A DNA stretch of 64,000 nucleotides from Bdellovibrionales bacterium. GTDB taxonomy: Bacteria; Bdellovibrionota; Bdellovibrionia; Bdellovibrionales; UBA1609. The translations under genes and the position numbers were made by a program. The stretch lies in assembly GCA_016714165.1 (NCBI GenBank), contig JADJNU010000001.1, forward strand, positions 1,550,001-1,614,000, written 5' to 3'. Positions 18,970 to 28,414 of this stretch are shown piece after piece; positions within the stretch are counted from its first letter, which is position 1, and every line of letters begins with the position of its first letter. The notes below the pieces were generated by a model. It was not told the origin of the DNA, made no database searches, and saw only the letters and a program-made list of their open reading frames with translations.

Positions 18970-19719
18970 GTGCCCTTGGCAAAGAGCAGGCCATGTGACA
19001 TATTTGAAGTGAGCAAAGCATGGGCTCAATGCCAAAAGCAGCTTTATTGTTGTTTTTTAGAAGAGATTGAAAGCACAAATACCTTTGCGAAGGACCGCCT
19101 CCTTCCGCCGATCCAAGACCAGGGCTTGTACCTGGCCCGCCACCAGACGAAAGGTCGAGGAAGATCCGATAATTCTTGGAAAGACACAGGAACTGGAAAT
19201 GCCCTTCTTTCAAGTTGGATATTTCGGCTCCCGCAGTCTCCCCAACATATTACCGGTCCACTGTTTGGATTGGCCTTGTTTCGATCTGCCCACAGGATAT
19301 GGCCGAACTTAGAATTCAGTTTGAAGGCTCCAAATGATCTCTACCTTCGTGGAAATAAAATTGCGGGTTTGCTATTGGAAACGCTCAACGACAAAAATGA
19401 GTTTTATTTGATAGCTGGCCTTGGTTTCAACGTCTTTGATTGTCCACCTGAATGTCCCGAAGCGACTTGCCTCGCTCACTCTTTGGGCGGCCCTGACCAT
19501 CCGGATCTAAACAAATGGTTTGATTTTCTCGATTGCCTGCGGACAAATTTTACATTGGCTTCCCATAGCTCATTCAGATCCTACCTTGTTCCAGAGGACC
19601 AGAATGACTTACAGATGGCTCTCAATCTTAATCCCAAATTAGCAAATCCAATTTCTGAAGTTCATCCTGATGGCAATATGTTGAGTGGTGGAAGCCTAAT
19701 TAGGTGGACAGAACTATAG
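18970..19719 (+). CDS. birA: Biotin-[acetyl-CoA-carboxylase] ligase
   Basis: The enzyme attaches biotin to the carrier domain of acetyl-CoA carboxylase. The product has 249 residues and lacks the N-terminal winged helix of the E. coli BirA repressor, so it is the non-regulatory type. Motifs are ESTNTFAKD, the biotinyl-AMP loop GRGRSDNSWKDTGTGN, and NDLYLRGNKIAGLLLET containing the catalytic Lys. The usual KWPND reads KAPND here, a substitution at a generally conserved Trp. GTG start at 18970, immediately after nadC; the pairing of nadC with birA is common. Confidence 0.88.
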   Translation: MPLAKSRPCDIFEVSKAWAQCQKQLYCCFLEEIESTNTFAKDRLLPPIQDQGLYLARHQTKGRGRSDNSWKDTGTGNALLSSWIFRLPQSPQHITGPLFGLALFRSAHRIWPNLEFSLKAPNDLYLRGNKIAGLLLETLNDKNEFYLIAGLGFNVFDCPPECPEATCLAHSLGGPDHPDLNKWFDFLDCLRTNFTLASHSSFRSYLVPEDQNDLQMALNLNPKLANPISEVHPDGNMLSGGSLIRWTEL

Positions 19720-19743
19720 AGGATCATTACAAACGGAGGAAAA

Positions 19744-20295
19744 ATGGCTTTAACCTACACTCCAACTCCCCAACTCGGACAGAGATGTCCTCGCTTTTCA
19801 CTTAAAAGCCTTGATGGACACTCCTTCAATAACGATAGTTTCTCAGGGGCACAGGTTCTTGTGGTGCTCTTTATTTGCGGCCATTGTCCCTACGTTCAGG
19901 CGATCGAGCTACGACTCATTGACCTAGCCAGAGAACTCTCACCAAGGGGGGTTCAGTTCGTGGGTATCTGCTCAAACGATTGGATGGACCATCCCGAAGA
20001 TAGTCCTGAAAACCTTCTTCTCCGCTGGAAGAACAAAAACTACTCTTTCCCGTATCTTATTGATCCCGATCAAAGAGCAGCAAATGACTTTGGGGCCGTT
20101 TGTACTCCTGATATTTTTGTGTATGACTCCGATCGTAAGTTGAGCTACAGGGGGCGATTCGATGATTCCTGGAAAGACCCAAACAAAGTCAAGAGACAAG
20201 AACTCAAGATGGCAATTGAAGATACCCTTGCAAAGAGAAGCCTGTCCGGCGAACAAATTCCCTCTATGGGTTGCTCGATAAAGTGGAAAACGTGA
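19744..20295 (+). CDS. Thioredoxin-fold redoxin (AhpC/TSA-like)
   Basis: The 183-residue product has a thioredoxin fold with the active-site CGHC within LFICGHCPYVQAIELRLIDLA, the cis-Pro region VCTPDIFVYD, and GRFDDSWKDP. This combination is typical of a widespread family of cytoplasmic thioredoxin-like proteins often annotated as redoxin or AhpC/TSA. There is no signal peptide. A clear ribosome site (GGAGG) lies seven bases before the ATG. It probably reduces disulfides or peroxides; the substrate is unknown. The end overlaps the next gene by four bases, so the two are translationally coupled. Confidence 0.85.
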   Translation: MALTYTPTPQLGQRCPRFSLKSLDGHSFNNDSFSGAQVLVVLFICGHCPYVQAIELRLIDLARELSPRGVQFVGICSNDWMDHPEDSPENLLLRWKNKNYSFPYLIDPDQRAANDFGAVCTPDIFVYDSDRKLSYRGRFDDSWKDPNKVKRQELKMAIEDTLAKRSLSGEQIPSMGCSIKWKT

Positions 20296-20900
20296 TACGC
20301 GATAAAATATTAGGGGCTCTTACAGGCTTTCTTTTTCTGAGCGGGATATTAACGATCACATGGACGGTCTATGCAACCTGGTTGATCAAAAGGCAGTCTG
20401 TTTATCCTCCTGACCTGAAATGTGTATATACGACTAAAAACGATACCATGGGGACTTCTGAACTCGGTCACTTACTGACGAAAGGTCAAACGTATAAAGT
20501 ACTGATGGGATACTACAGATGCAATGAAGTCTCCCGAGGAGATCTTGTGCTTTACCAATTTTCAGATGAGATTCTACCGGTAGTAAGAATTGTGCGTGGA
20601 ATTCCAAACGACCAAATCGAAACAAGGGAAGTCTCAAAAGGCCTCTGGGAGATTCGAGTCAATTCAATCCCCACCCCAGGACCAGACGGGGGAAATTTTC
20701 AGCTCACAGAGCTCACTTCGCCTCCACCTTTAAATACCTTGATGAAATCCCGCAATGGAATCCTCAAAAGTGATGAGTATTTATTGATGACCCTTTTACC
20801 TCCAGGCTCAGACGATAGCCTCCGGCTTGGCCCCGCGCCCAAGTCTCGCCTCCGAGGAAAAGTACTAGTCAGACAGAGGATGATGTCCCAAAATAAATGA
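20292..20900 (+). CDS. Signal peptidase I (S26)-like membrane protein, catalytic residues not evident
   Basis: The product is about 202 residues if it starts at GTG 20292, which overlaps the previous stop by four bases; a TTG at 20271 is the alternative. A single N-terminal membrane anchor (about residues 10-32) precedes a periplasmic domain. VSRGDLVLYQF and VVRIVRGIPNDQIE resemble boxes C and D of type I signal peptidases. The box B Ser-Met pair is not present, and the position of the catalytic Lys appears to be Arg. It may be an inactive homologue or a distant S26 protein of another specificity. This assignment is by motif resemblance only. Confidence 0.55.
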   Translation: MIRDKILGALTGFLFLSGILTITWTVYATWLIKRQSVYPPDLKCVYTTKNDTMGTSELGHLLTKGQTYKVLMGYYRCNEVSRGDLVLYQFSDEILPVVRIVRGIPNDQIETREVSKGLWEIRVNSIPTPGPDGGNFQLTELTSPPPLNTLMKSRNGILKSDEYLLMTLLPPGSDDSLRLGPAPKSRLRGKVLVRQRMMSQNK

Positions 20901-20984
20901 ATATATTTCATAAGAACCCCCAACTGCAGGTAAGGCTTTCCGCAGCCATTGTTATCCTTGAACACCTGCTCTATAAGGATTCAA

Positions 20985-21524
20985 ATGAAGAAGGCTCACC
21001 CGCATTTTCACTTCTTAGCAATTGTGTTTGTGGCTGTACTCCTAGCCCCGATCAGCTCTTTTACATTTCAACGGAAAACACCATTGGAGTGCTACGTACA
21101 TGGCAGCGTAGCAGGAGATAGCTCCGAGTTTTATCGCTACGCCCAGGACACGTGGACCGGGGTCGGAGTCATCGTCTGCGATACGAGCAAGGGAGACCGA
21201 AAAAGCTTTTTTAGCACCCGTTTGACCTTGCGTTCTCTTGTCACTGGAGATGGTCCTGATGCGTCCGACCGAATGACATTAAAATCAGAGAGGATACGAA
21301 CTGAAGATATCAATAATTTTTCTGACGAATTCAGGGTCAAGAATACCGAAGCTGGAACAAATAGAAATACAAAAGAGCAAAATCTGGATAGGTGGCAAAT
21401 GGCAGTGGGAAATTCAAAATTGGATTTTCTCATGTCAGTTGAAGAGTCTACCGGACCCTCCGAATCACGGGCCTCAATGGAAAATGGAATCATGACCTTT
21501 GATAAGTTGCTCGAGATAAAATAA
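20985..21524 (+). CDS. Secreted protein of unknown function
   Basis: From ATG 20985, which has AAGGA eight bases upstream, the product has 179 residues. An upstream in-frame start at 20949 would put extra residues before the signal peptide and is less likely. The signal peptide (LAIVFVAVLLAPISS) is followed by a soluble domain with two cysteines (ECYVHGS, VIVCDTS) that could pair in the periplasm. No family is recognised. It lies in a plus-strand run from the response regulator to the aminopeptidase. Confidence 0.6.
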   Translation: MKKAHPHFHFLAIVFVAVLLAPISSFTFQRKTPLECYVHGSVAGDSSEFYRYAQDTWTGVGVIVCDTSKGDRKSFFSTRLTLRSLVTGDGPDASDRMTLKSERIRTEDINNFSDEFRVKNTEAGTNRNTKEQNLDRWQMAVGNSKLDFLMSVEESTGPSESRASMENGIMTFDKLLEIK

Positions 21525-21586
21525 TGGTCCTTAGTTCCAGAATTGTGCTTATTCTTATTGAAGTTTTTTCTTGAGTTGGAGAGAGC

Positions 21587-22135
21587 ATGCTGAAATGGGT
21601 TTTCTTTTCTACGTTTGCAGCAATATTTGGCCTGGCAATCTATTTGTTTTTTTACCTCGGTGGTTACAAAACAGTCAAAATCAGCGAAATCAATTATCCT
21701 GAATTTCAGGCTATTTACCGAATTCATCGAGGCGCCTACCATAAAGTTGGACCTGTGATCGAAGATGTCGAAAATTGGGCCCGAAGCAACAATGTCTTGT
21801 GTAACAAAACCTTCGGAGAATATCTCGATAATCCAGGTAAAGTTGACGAAACTCGATTGCGCTCAAACCTGGGGTGTCTCGTTGACCGAAAAATAGATCC
21901 TCTTCCAAAGGACTATTTTTATCGGGTCTTCAGTCCCCACTTGGTAGTGAAAGCGGAATTCCAAGGAGCACCTTCAATTGGTCCCTTCAAGGTTTACCCG
22001 GCCGTCACCAAATACCTTTTGGCGAAGAGACTCAAATCATCAGCCCCTCCTATCGAAATTTACCAAAGCTTGCCTGACGGAAGTTTTCTGACGGAATTCA
22101 TTTTTGCCTTAGATACGCTTGCCAACGAAAAGTAG
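21587..22135 (+). CDS. Membrane-anchored GyrI-like ligand-binding protein
   Basis: The 182-residue product has one N-terminal membrane segment (residues about 5-27). The following domain resembles GyrI-like or SOUL/AraC effector-binding folds: IYRIHRGAYHKVGPVIEDVE, then GEYLDNPGKVDETRLRSNLG and a strand pair before FLTEFIFA. Such domains bind small molecules. Since the domain follows a membrane anchor, it probably sits in the periplasm. It begins 62 bases after the preceding gene and ends nine bases before the aminopeptidase gene, so co-transcription is likely. Function unknown. Confidence 0.65.
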   Translation: MLKWVFFSTFAAIFGLAIYLFFYLGGYKTVKISEINYPEFQAIYRIHRGAYHKVGPVIEDVENWARSNNVLCNKTFGEYLDNPGKVDETRLRSNLGCLVDRKIDPLPKDYFYRVFSPHLVVKAEFQGAPSIGPFKVYPAVTKYLLAKRLKSSAPPIEIYQSLPDGSFLTEFIFALDTLANEK

Positions 22136-22144
22136 GAGATTTTC

Positions 22145-24877
22145 ATGTTTCGCTTTCTTTGCCCAATCACCCACACTGCTGTCGGCCTTTTGATTTTTTC
22201 AATCATTGGGTGTTCAACTCAAAAAACCGTAGAGTCCAGTGAGACTGCCAAGATTATTCAAGCTGAATTGGCCGAATCCAATCTCAGCCTGCAGGCGGCG
22301 ATAAGTCGCGCACAGCATGTCAGTCAGGTCAGATACCAACTTGAATTCTCCCTTCCCGAGAAGGAATCCGAGTACAGCGGGACCAGCCAAATTCAATTCC
22401 ATTTTTTACCTGGAGCCGCCGAACCCTTAAGAATAGATTTTTACGGTGGTAAAATCAAAAAGCTGAGTGTCAACGATGGGCCAGTCAATCCTGACTACAA
22501 TGGTCGAGAACTCTTCATACCCTCGTCAACTTTGCGCGAAGGGGCGAACACCATAGAAATATCGTTCACAAAATCTTACGCTCGTGATGGTCGTGGGTTG
22601 GCGAGATTCGAAGATCCCGAAGACAAAAGGGTCTACACCTATTCAAACCTCGAACCATATGATGCCAATCGGGTTTTTCCTTGTTTTGACCAACCCGATC
22701 TCAAGGCAACCTATGCCATGAGGGTCACTGCGCCCAAGGCATGGCAAGTCATCAGCTCAGTTCGGGAATCAAGCGCAAAAGAGAATTCACCCCATTCGAA
22801 ACTCTGGATATTCCCCGAAAGTGCTCGTTTTTCAACTTATGTTTGGTCCTTACATGCTGGTCCCTACAAAGTTTGGACATCATCTGCTGGAAATGTTCCA
22901 TTGCGCCTTTTTGCCAGACAAAGCTTGGCTAAATATGTGAAGACTGAGGAATGGTTCCCGATCACTCAAAAGGGGCTTTCTTTTTTTAGCAGATATTTTG
23001 ACTACCCCTATCCTTACGGAAAATATGACCAGTTGATCGTCCCCGAATTCAATGCAGGGGCCATGGAAAACGTCGGTGCCGTGACCTTCAACGAGAATTT
23101 TATTCGACGGGGACCTAAATCAGATCGAGAAAAGCTCGGACTGGCCGACACCATTCTACATGAAATGGCGCATATGTGGTTCGGCAACTTGGTGACCATG
23201 AAATGGTGGAATGATTTGTGGCTAAACGAAAGCTTTGCAACCTATATGTCTTATCTCGCTCTTTCGAAGGCCACAGATTTTAAACATCTCGCCTGGCGCA
23301 CATTTCACGGAACAAAAAGTTGGGCCTATTGGGAAGACCAGCTGGTAACCACTCACCCGATTGAAGCGCAGGTACCTGACACTCGTCAGGCCTTTGCAAA
23401 CTTTGACGGCATTACATATGGTAAGGGTGCGAGTGTTATCAAACAGATCTCATTTTTTATCGGTCCAGAGAAATTTCAGCAAGGCGTCCAGAAATATTTC
23501 AGAAAATATGCAAATGGCAATACGGAGTTAAAAGATTTCATGAATTCGCTGCGCGAGGCTTATGGAACAGACCTGAGTGCGTGGCAAAGGGAGTGGCTAC
23601 AGACGGCATCGCTCAATACGGTTGAATCCACTCTCGTGTGTGACAAGAACAAAGTGAAAATGCTAAACATCGAACAGTCAGCTCCAAGCGACTATCCCTA
23701 TCTCAGAAGTCACCGTTTTAAATTGGCCTTCTTTAACCCCAAAGTAAACGCCAGAAAATCAGGGGTTCATGCCGATCAGATCTTTTCAGTTTTGCTGAAA
23801 GACAAGCAAATTGCGGTGCCCGAAGCCGCTGGTAAACCATGTCCTCTCCTCGTCTATCCAAACTATGAAGATTATGGATACATGAAAATCAAACTGGACG
23901 AGCGCAGCCTTGCTGAACTTCCAAAACATATTCATGAGATCACAGATCCTTTTGATCGTCAGCTTTTTTGGAGCGCCCTCTGGGACATGGTTCGCGACGC
24001 CAATCTTAATCTGTACAAATTTGCTGACCTTGCCATTGAAAACCTGAACCAAGAAAAGGATCCCGATACCCTGAGAGATATCGTGAGATATCTTCTCGGA
24101 CGAGGCTCAAACCAGGCCTCGGTTCTCTATTACCTGCCAAATTCAAGTCTCGGCGAAAAGAAAATCTACGATGCCTTCGCTCAAAAGATCGAAAGAGCAG
24201 TTTTTCGCCAACTTTTGATCGCTCATCCTTCTTCTGAAATTCAGAAGGTTTGGTTGGATAGCTTTATTCGATCGGCGCGAACGGAATTTGGCCTCTCAAA
24301 GTTAAAAGCACTTCTTGCAGGAGACTTGAAGCTCACAGGGCTCCCTATTGACCAAGACAAGCGATGGGACATCATCGAAGTGATGGCTTCACACAATTAT
24401 TCTGAGCCTCTCCTCTTAATTGAAAAGGAGTCGGTCCGCGACCCTTCTTCTTCAGGAAAACAAAATCGGATGAATGCGCAGGCCTCGATCGCGACCTGGG
24501 AGGCAAAACAGCCCTGGCTCAATGAACTCACGAAAAAAAGAAGTGATTACAGCTTTGATCAACTGCGAAACATCATTTCAAGTCTCTTCCCCCGCCACCA
24601 GGTAGCCCTGAGAGAGCTTTACGCAAAAGATTTTTACCAAAATCTGGCTGTGATTTCAAAAGAACGAGATGGTTCTTTCGCAGAGGAATATGCTGAATTG
24701 GCCCCAAGCGAATGCTCATCTCAGGAAACATCGAGAATCTCAAATTTTCTGAGAGACCATGGTGCAGGCCTTCATCCTTCCGTCGAGAAAGCCTTGAAGG
24801 TCGCACGGCAGGAAGACGATCGCTGCCGCAAAATACAATCTCTCTTAAGGGATAAAACGCCAAATTTGAATTTTTGA
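22145..24877 (+). CDS. Lipoprotein M1-family aminopeptidase (PepN-like)
   Basis: A zinc aminopeptidase of 910 residues. The N-terminus is a lipoprotein signal with lipobox IIGC (Cys at about 23), so the enzyme is probably tethered to a membrane on the periplasmic side, unlike cytoplasmic E. coli PepN. The exopeptidase motif GAMEN is near residue 304 and the zinc motif HEMAH near 339, with the distal Glu in NESFA about 19 residues later. Then come the catalytic Tyr region ITYGKGASVI and a long helical C-terminal domain. It would release N-terminal amino acids from peptides taken into the periplasm. It faces the aconitase gene with only 21 bases between stops. Confidence 0.93.
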   Translation: MFRFLCPITHTAVGLLIFSIIGCSTQKTVESSETAKIIQAELAESNLSLQAAISRAQHVSQVRYQLEFSLPEKESEYSGTSQIQFHFLPGAAEPLRIDFYGGKIKKLSVNDGPVNPDYNGRELFIPSSTLREGANTIEISFTKSYARDGRGLARFEDPEDKRVYTYSNLEPYDANRVFPCFDQPDLKATYAMRVTAPKAWQVISSVRESSAKENSPHSKLWIFPESARFSTYVWSLHAGPYKVWTSSAGNVPLRLFARQSLAKYVKTEEWFPITQKGLSFFSRYFDYPYPYGKYDQLIVPEFNAGAMENVGAVTFNENFIRRGPKSDREKLGLADTILHEMAHMWFGNLVTMKWWNDLWLNESFATYMSYLALSKATDFKHLAWRTFHGTKSWAYWEDQLVTTHPIEAQVPDTRQAFANFDGITYGKGASVIKQISFFIGPEKFQQGVQKYFRKYANGNTELKDFMNSLREAYGTDLSAWQREWLQTASLNTVESTLVCDKNKVKMLNIEQSAPSDYPYLRSHRFKLAFFNPKVNARKSGVHADQIFSVLLKDKQIAVPEAAGKPCPLLVYPNYEDYGYMKIKLDERSLAELPKHIHEITDPFDRQLFWSALWDMVRDANLNLYKFADLAIENLNQEKDPDTLRDIVRYLLGRGSNQASVLYYLPNSSLGEKKIYDAFAQKIERAVFRQLLIAHPSSEIQKVWLDSFIRSARTEFGLSKLKALLAGDLKLTGLPIDQDKRWDIIEVMASHNYSEPLLLIEKESVRDPSSSGKQNRMNAQASIATWEAKQPWLNELTKKRSDYSFDQLRNIISSLFPRHQVALRELYAKDFYQNLAVISKERDGSFAEEYAELAPSECSSQETSRISNFLRDHGAGLHPSVEKALKVARQEDDRCRKIQSLLRDKTPNLNF

Positions 24878-24898
24878 ATTCTAGCTGTTTATCCTCTG

Positions 24899-27157
24899 TT
24901 AAGCCTGCATCAAATTGAGAGCAGATCCGGCCTTAAACCATTTGATTTGCTCTGAGTTAAAGGAGTGCTTGAGTTCAATCACGTCCTTCTTCCCGTCCTG
25001 GTGAACCACTTCAAGCTGAAGATTTTTCCCAGGGGCAAAACTGGTTAGCCCAATGATCGCAAACCGGTCCTGCTCCTGTATTTTATCGTAATCAGCTGGA
25101 TTTGCAAAAGTGAGAGCCAACATGCCTTGCTTTTTTAGATTCGTTTCGTGAATTCGAGCAAAGCTCTTTGCAATGACCGCAAGCCCTCCCAAATGTCGAG
25201 GAGACATGGCGGCATGCTCACGGCTTGAACCCTCCCCATAGTTCTCATCTCCAACTATGATCCAGTGACATCCCTTTTTCTTGTATGCTCGGGCAATTTT
25301 CGCGAATTCAAGATTTTCCTCTCCCGTAAGAACATTTTTCCCTTTCCCAATCGCACCACCAAAAGAATTGGTTGCTCCCAGCAGAAGATTATCTGAAATA
25401 TTATCGAGGTGGCCTCGATATTTCAGCCAAGGTCCCGCTGGGCTGATGTGATCAGTCGTGCATTTTCCCTTTGCTTTCGCAAGCAGGAGCAGTCCCTCCA
25501 GATTCTTCCCGCTCCAAGGGGCAAAGGGCTGTAAGAGTTGTAGCCTATCTGATTTTGGAGAGACCTTTACCTCGATTCCCTTGCCGCGCGGTTTTTGGTA
25601 GCCTTCCGTATCAGCAACAAAGCCTTTGGACGGAAGCTCTGGCGCCTCAGGCGGACTCAATTTGATTTTCTTTCCAGAGGGAGTCTCCAATTCATCTGTT
25701 GCAGGATTAAAATCCAAACGACCAGCAAGGCCCATTGCCATTACGATTTCGGGACTTCCAATAAAAGACAGTGTCTCAGGATTTGAGTCATTACGAGCGC
25801 GAAAATTCCGATTAAAGCTTGAAACGATGGTGTTGGGCGTGCCCACTTTTACGTCGTCTCGCTTCCATTGCCCGATACAAGGGCCGCAGGCATTGGCCAA
25901 TACAGTGGCTCCAGTCGACTCCAAAACTTCCATCTGTCCGTCGCGCTCAATCGTATTCTTAATCAAAGTTGAACCCGGAGAAACAAGGAAGGGTTGACTC
26001 ATTTTTACTCCTGCGGCCAACGCCTGGCGAGCAACAAAAGTCGCCCGACCAATGTCCTCATACGAAGAGTTGGTACAGGACCCAATGAGTGCGGCAGAAA
26101 GCCTCGTTGGCCAACCGTTCTTTTTTGCCTGCTCTTTGAGGGAGCTCACTGGATGGGCTGCATCAGGTGAGTGCGGACCCACAAGGTGAGGCTCTAGCTT
26201 CGACAAATCAATCTCAATTATTTCATCGTAGTACTTCTCAAGATTCTTTAAAACCTCTGGATCTGCCGTCAAAATATCAGTATTCTGATCAGCAAGATCT
26301 GATAGCACTTTCCTTCCAGTTACTTTCAAGTAGGCGGCCATGCGCAAATCATAAGGAAAAACTGAACAGGTCGCGCCCAGCTCAGCTCCCATGTTGGCTA
26401 TTGTTCCCTTGCCTGTGCAACTGATCGACTGACAGCCCTCGCCAAAATACTCAATCACTTTGTTCGTTCCACCCTTCACAGTCAGGATGCCGAGAAGTTT
26501 GAGAATAACATCCTTGGCCGAGGTCCACCCTGAGAGCTTTCCCTTCAGGTGAACTCCGACAATCCCAGGATTTTTCACTTCCCAGGCCAAGCCCGCCATC
26601 ACGTCTGAGGCATCTGCTCCGCCAACTCCAACAGCCACCATTCCCAAGCCACCTGCATTCGGAGTGTGAGAATCTGTTCCCAACATCATTCCGCCTGGGA
26701 AAGCATAGTTTTCGAGAACCACCTGATGGATAATTCCAGCACCCGGCTTCCAAAATCCCAAGTTGTACCGAGAAGACACTGTCGCCAAGAAGTCAAAAAC
26801 CTCTTCGTTCTCTCCCATCGCGGTTTTCATGTCCCGGTCTAACCCGTACTGGGCACGGATCAGATGATCACAATGAACTGTCGTTGGAACGGCAGCTTCA
26901 TCTCTTCCTGCCAACATGAATTGCAAAAGTGCCATTTGGGCCGTTGCGTCCTGCATCGCCACCCGATCTGGATTCAGCAATAAAAAACTCTCACCTCTCG
27001 CAAGGTCCTGCGACTCTGGGTCCTGCAAATGTCCAAAAATAATTTTTTCAGTTAGAGTAAGAGGTCGGCCCAATCGCTTGCGAACTACCGCCAGTTTTTT
27101 GCGCGTGGTCTCATAAACCTTCTTTACCAATTCCGGAGTTGTTTCGATCATCGCCAT
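24899..27157 (-). CDS. acn: Aconitate hydratase, mitochondrial type
   Basis: Aconitase isomerises citrate and isocitrate in the TCA cycle. The 752-residue length and order match the mitochondrial-type branch rather than AcnB. Cluster-binding cysteines are in GSCTNSS (about residue 357) and ANACGPCIGQW (about 422-425). The HTPNAGGLGM and GTDSH blocks are early, and the mobile swivel domain near the C-terminus includes GDENYGEGSSREHAA. It is downstream of topoisomerase VI on the same strand, separated by 78 bases that carry a short tandem repeat. I see no IRE-like or other regulator beside it. Confidence 0.97.
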   Translation of the reverse strand: MAMIETTPELVKKVYETTRKKLAVVRKRLGRPLTLTEKIIFGHLQDPESQDLARGESFLLLNPDRVAMQDATAQMALLQFMLAGRDEAAVPTTVHCDHLIRAQYGLDRDMKTAMGENEEVFDFLATVSSRYNLGFWKPGAGIIHQVVLENYAFPGGMMLGTDSHTPNAGGLGMVAVGVGGADASDVMAGLAWEVKNPGIVGVHLKGKLSGWTSAKDVILKLLGILTVKGGTNKVIEYFGEGCQSISCTGKGTIANMGAELGATCSVFPYDLRMAAYLKVTGRKVLSDLADQNTDILTADPEVLKNLEKYYDEIIEIDLSKLEPHLVGPHSPDAAHPVSSLKEQAKKNGWPTRLSAALIGSCTNSSYEDIGRATFVARQALAAGVKMSQPFLVSPGSTLIKNTIERDGQMEVLESTGATVLANACGPCIGQWKRDDVKVGTPNTIVSSFNRNFRARNDSNPETLSFIGSPEIVMAMGLAGRLDFNPATDELETPSGKKIKLSPPEAPELPSKGFVADTEGYQKPRGKGIEVKVSPKSDRLQLLQPFAPWSGKNLEGLLLLAKAKGKCTTDHISPAGPWLKYRGHLDNISDNLLLGATNSFGGAIGKGKNVLTGEENLEFAKIARAYKKKGCHWIIVGDENYGEGSSREHAAMSPRHLGGLAVIAKSFARIHETNLKKQGMLALTFANPADYDKIQEQDRFAIIGLTSFAPGKNLQLEVVHQDGKKDVIELKHSFNSEQIKWFKAGSALNLMQA

Positions 27158-27206
27158 AGCTGAATGTCTCCATGTTAAGTTTCAATCGAATACCTTCATA
27201 CGTCAT

Positions 27207-27237
27207 ATCCACTGATCCACTGATCCACTGATCCACT
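27207..27237. repeat. Four-copy 8-bp tandem repeat between aconitase and topoisomerase VI-A
   Basis: The unit ATCCACTG occurs three times exactly and a fourth time as ATCCACTA. The last copy runs into the TAG stop codon of the topoisomerase VI A gene. Such a microsatellite can slip during replication; here slippage would change only the spacing between the two genes or the extreme end of Top6A. Confidence 0.85.
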
Positions 27238-28402
27238 ATACGTAAGATCCATTCTGAATCTTCTCAAGAATAATCTTTTCCGGCATCAGCGGATCCTTCG
27301 GATTAACAGCAAACAAAGCTTGCTGCTCACAACGCTTCTTTTCTCTTGTCAGCCAGTTTAAGATTTTGACAAGTTTCTTGTTTCTCGGCGCTAAAAAGAA
27401 AGGATCATTTTGCAGCACGTCTCGGGCTTTCTTCAGAGATCTTGCTTCGCTCGCATCATTCTCCTTCACATCATAGCAGTCCAGATCATATCTTTCTACG
27501 TCCTCGGGCAGAACTCCAAGAAACCTTACATCTGGAGCCGAAAAATCAGAGTTTCGAATTAAACTCGCCGCAGAACCAGCCTTTAATGTACGAAAAATAT
27601 TTTGCAAAGTGTAGGCATCAAGATCTCCGAAAAAATAAATGGGTATCTTCAACTGATCTTGAATAGCTTTGACCCAGCCACGAACTCCGTTGCTGGGAAC
27701 CCCTTGAGCACCCACCACGATGCAATTGTTTCGCTTTGTGAATCCATTCGAAACCAAGGTGTTTGCGGTGCCTTCGGATTCTATCACCAAGCAAAAATCA
27801 ATCTTTGATTTCGCTTTCAATTTAAAAGTTTGTGGGCGATTCTTCGGCTGAAAGGGTGTTGTTCCAAGGCCACTGAGATCAACCACAGCCTTTCCTCCAT
27901 CCGAAAGGGTTTCTGTAACCACCAATTGCTTGGAATAGGTTTGGCCACCACGGTCGTTAGCGTAACAATTCATTTCTTCGCGATAGACCTCAAGCATATC
28001 GCAAATAAAGTCAATAATCGCATCGCTCTCGATCTGATCAGCGAAATCAAGAGGCTTCAAGAAGGCATCTGACTTCACGCTTCCTTTCGCCATGTAGTAA
28101 AGTTCGCGCTTAGTGTTCACCGCCCCGCTCTTGATATTGCCAAGGAGTATCTCAAGTAAAAAAATCGTCCGCGCCATTTTTTGAACCGAAGACACATTGA
28201 GCTCGGTTTTTACTTTTTTGTCTCCCGGCGTGAGAAAGCCAACCTTGGGGTTATAAAGCGAATTATCAAGTGCGCACTTGACAGCTTCCAGCACAGGCCT
28301 CCGTGAATGTTCCAGTTCTTTTAGCATCTGATCACAGAGGACCTTTGCCTCTTTATTGATATCCCTATCAAACTCCCGTATCTGAATTCGAGTCCCAGCC
28401 AT
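27236..28402 (-). CDS. top6A: DNA topoisomerase VI subunit A (Spo11-like)
   Basis: Subunit A of the type IIB topoisomerase cuts both DNA strands through a tyrosine. In this 388-residue protein the winged-helix segment contains KRELYYMAKG, with the catalytic Tyr at 102 or 103. A Toprim domain follows with the acidic Glu in VIESEGTA (about residue 206) and the DxD pair in FFGDLDAYTL (about 255). Length and order match archaeal and plant Top6A/Spo11. Subunit B ends 12 bases upstream on the same strand, so the holoenzyme is encoded as a B-A operon. Such an enzyme would decatenate and relax DNA alongside gyrase and topoisomerase IV. Confidence 0.92.
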   Translation of the reverse strand: MAGTRIQIREFDRDINKEAKVLCDQMLKELEHSRRPVLEAVKCALDNSLYNPKVGFLTPGDKKVKTELNVSSVQKMARTIFLLEILLGNIKSGAVNTKRELYYMAKGSVKSDAFLKPLDFADQIESDAIIDFICDMLEVYREEMNCYANDRGGQTYSKQLVVTETLSDGGKAVVDLSGLGTTPFQPKNRPQTFKLKAKSKIDFCLVIESEGTANTLVSNGFTKRNNCIVVGAQGVPSNGVRGWVKAIQDQLKIPIYFFGDLDAYTLQNIFRTLKAGSAASLIRNSDFSAPDVRFLGVLPEDVERYDLDCYDVKENDASEARSLKKARDVLQNDPFFLAPRNKKLVKILNWLTREKKRCEQQALFAVNPKDPLMPEKIILEKIQNGSYV

Positions 28403-28414
28403 AATTACTCCGTC

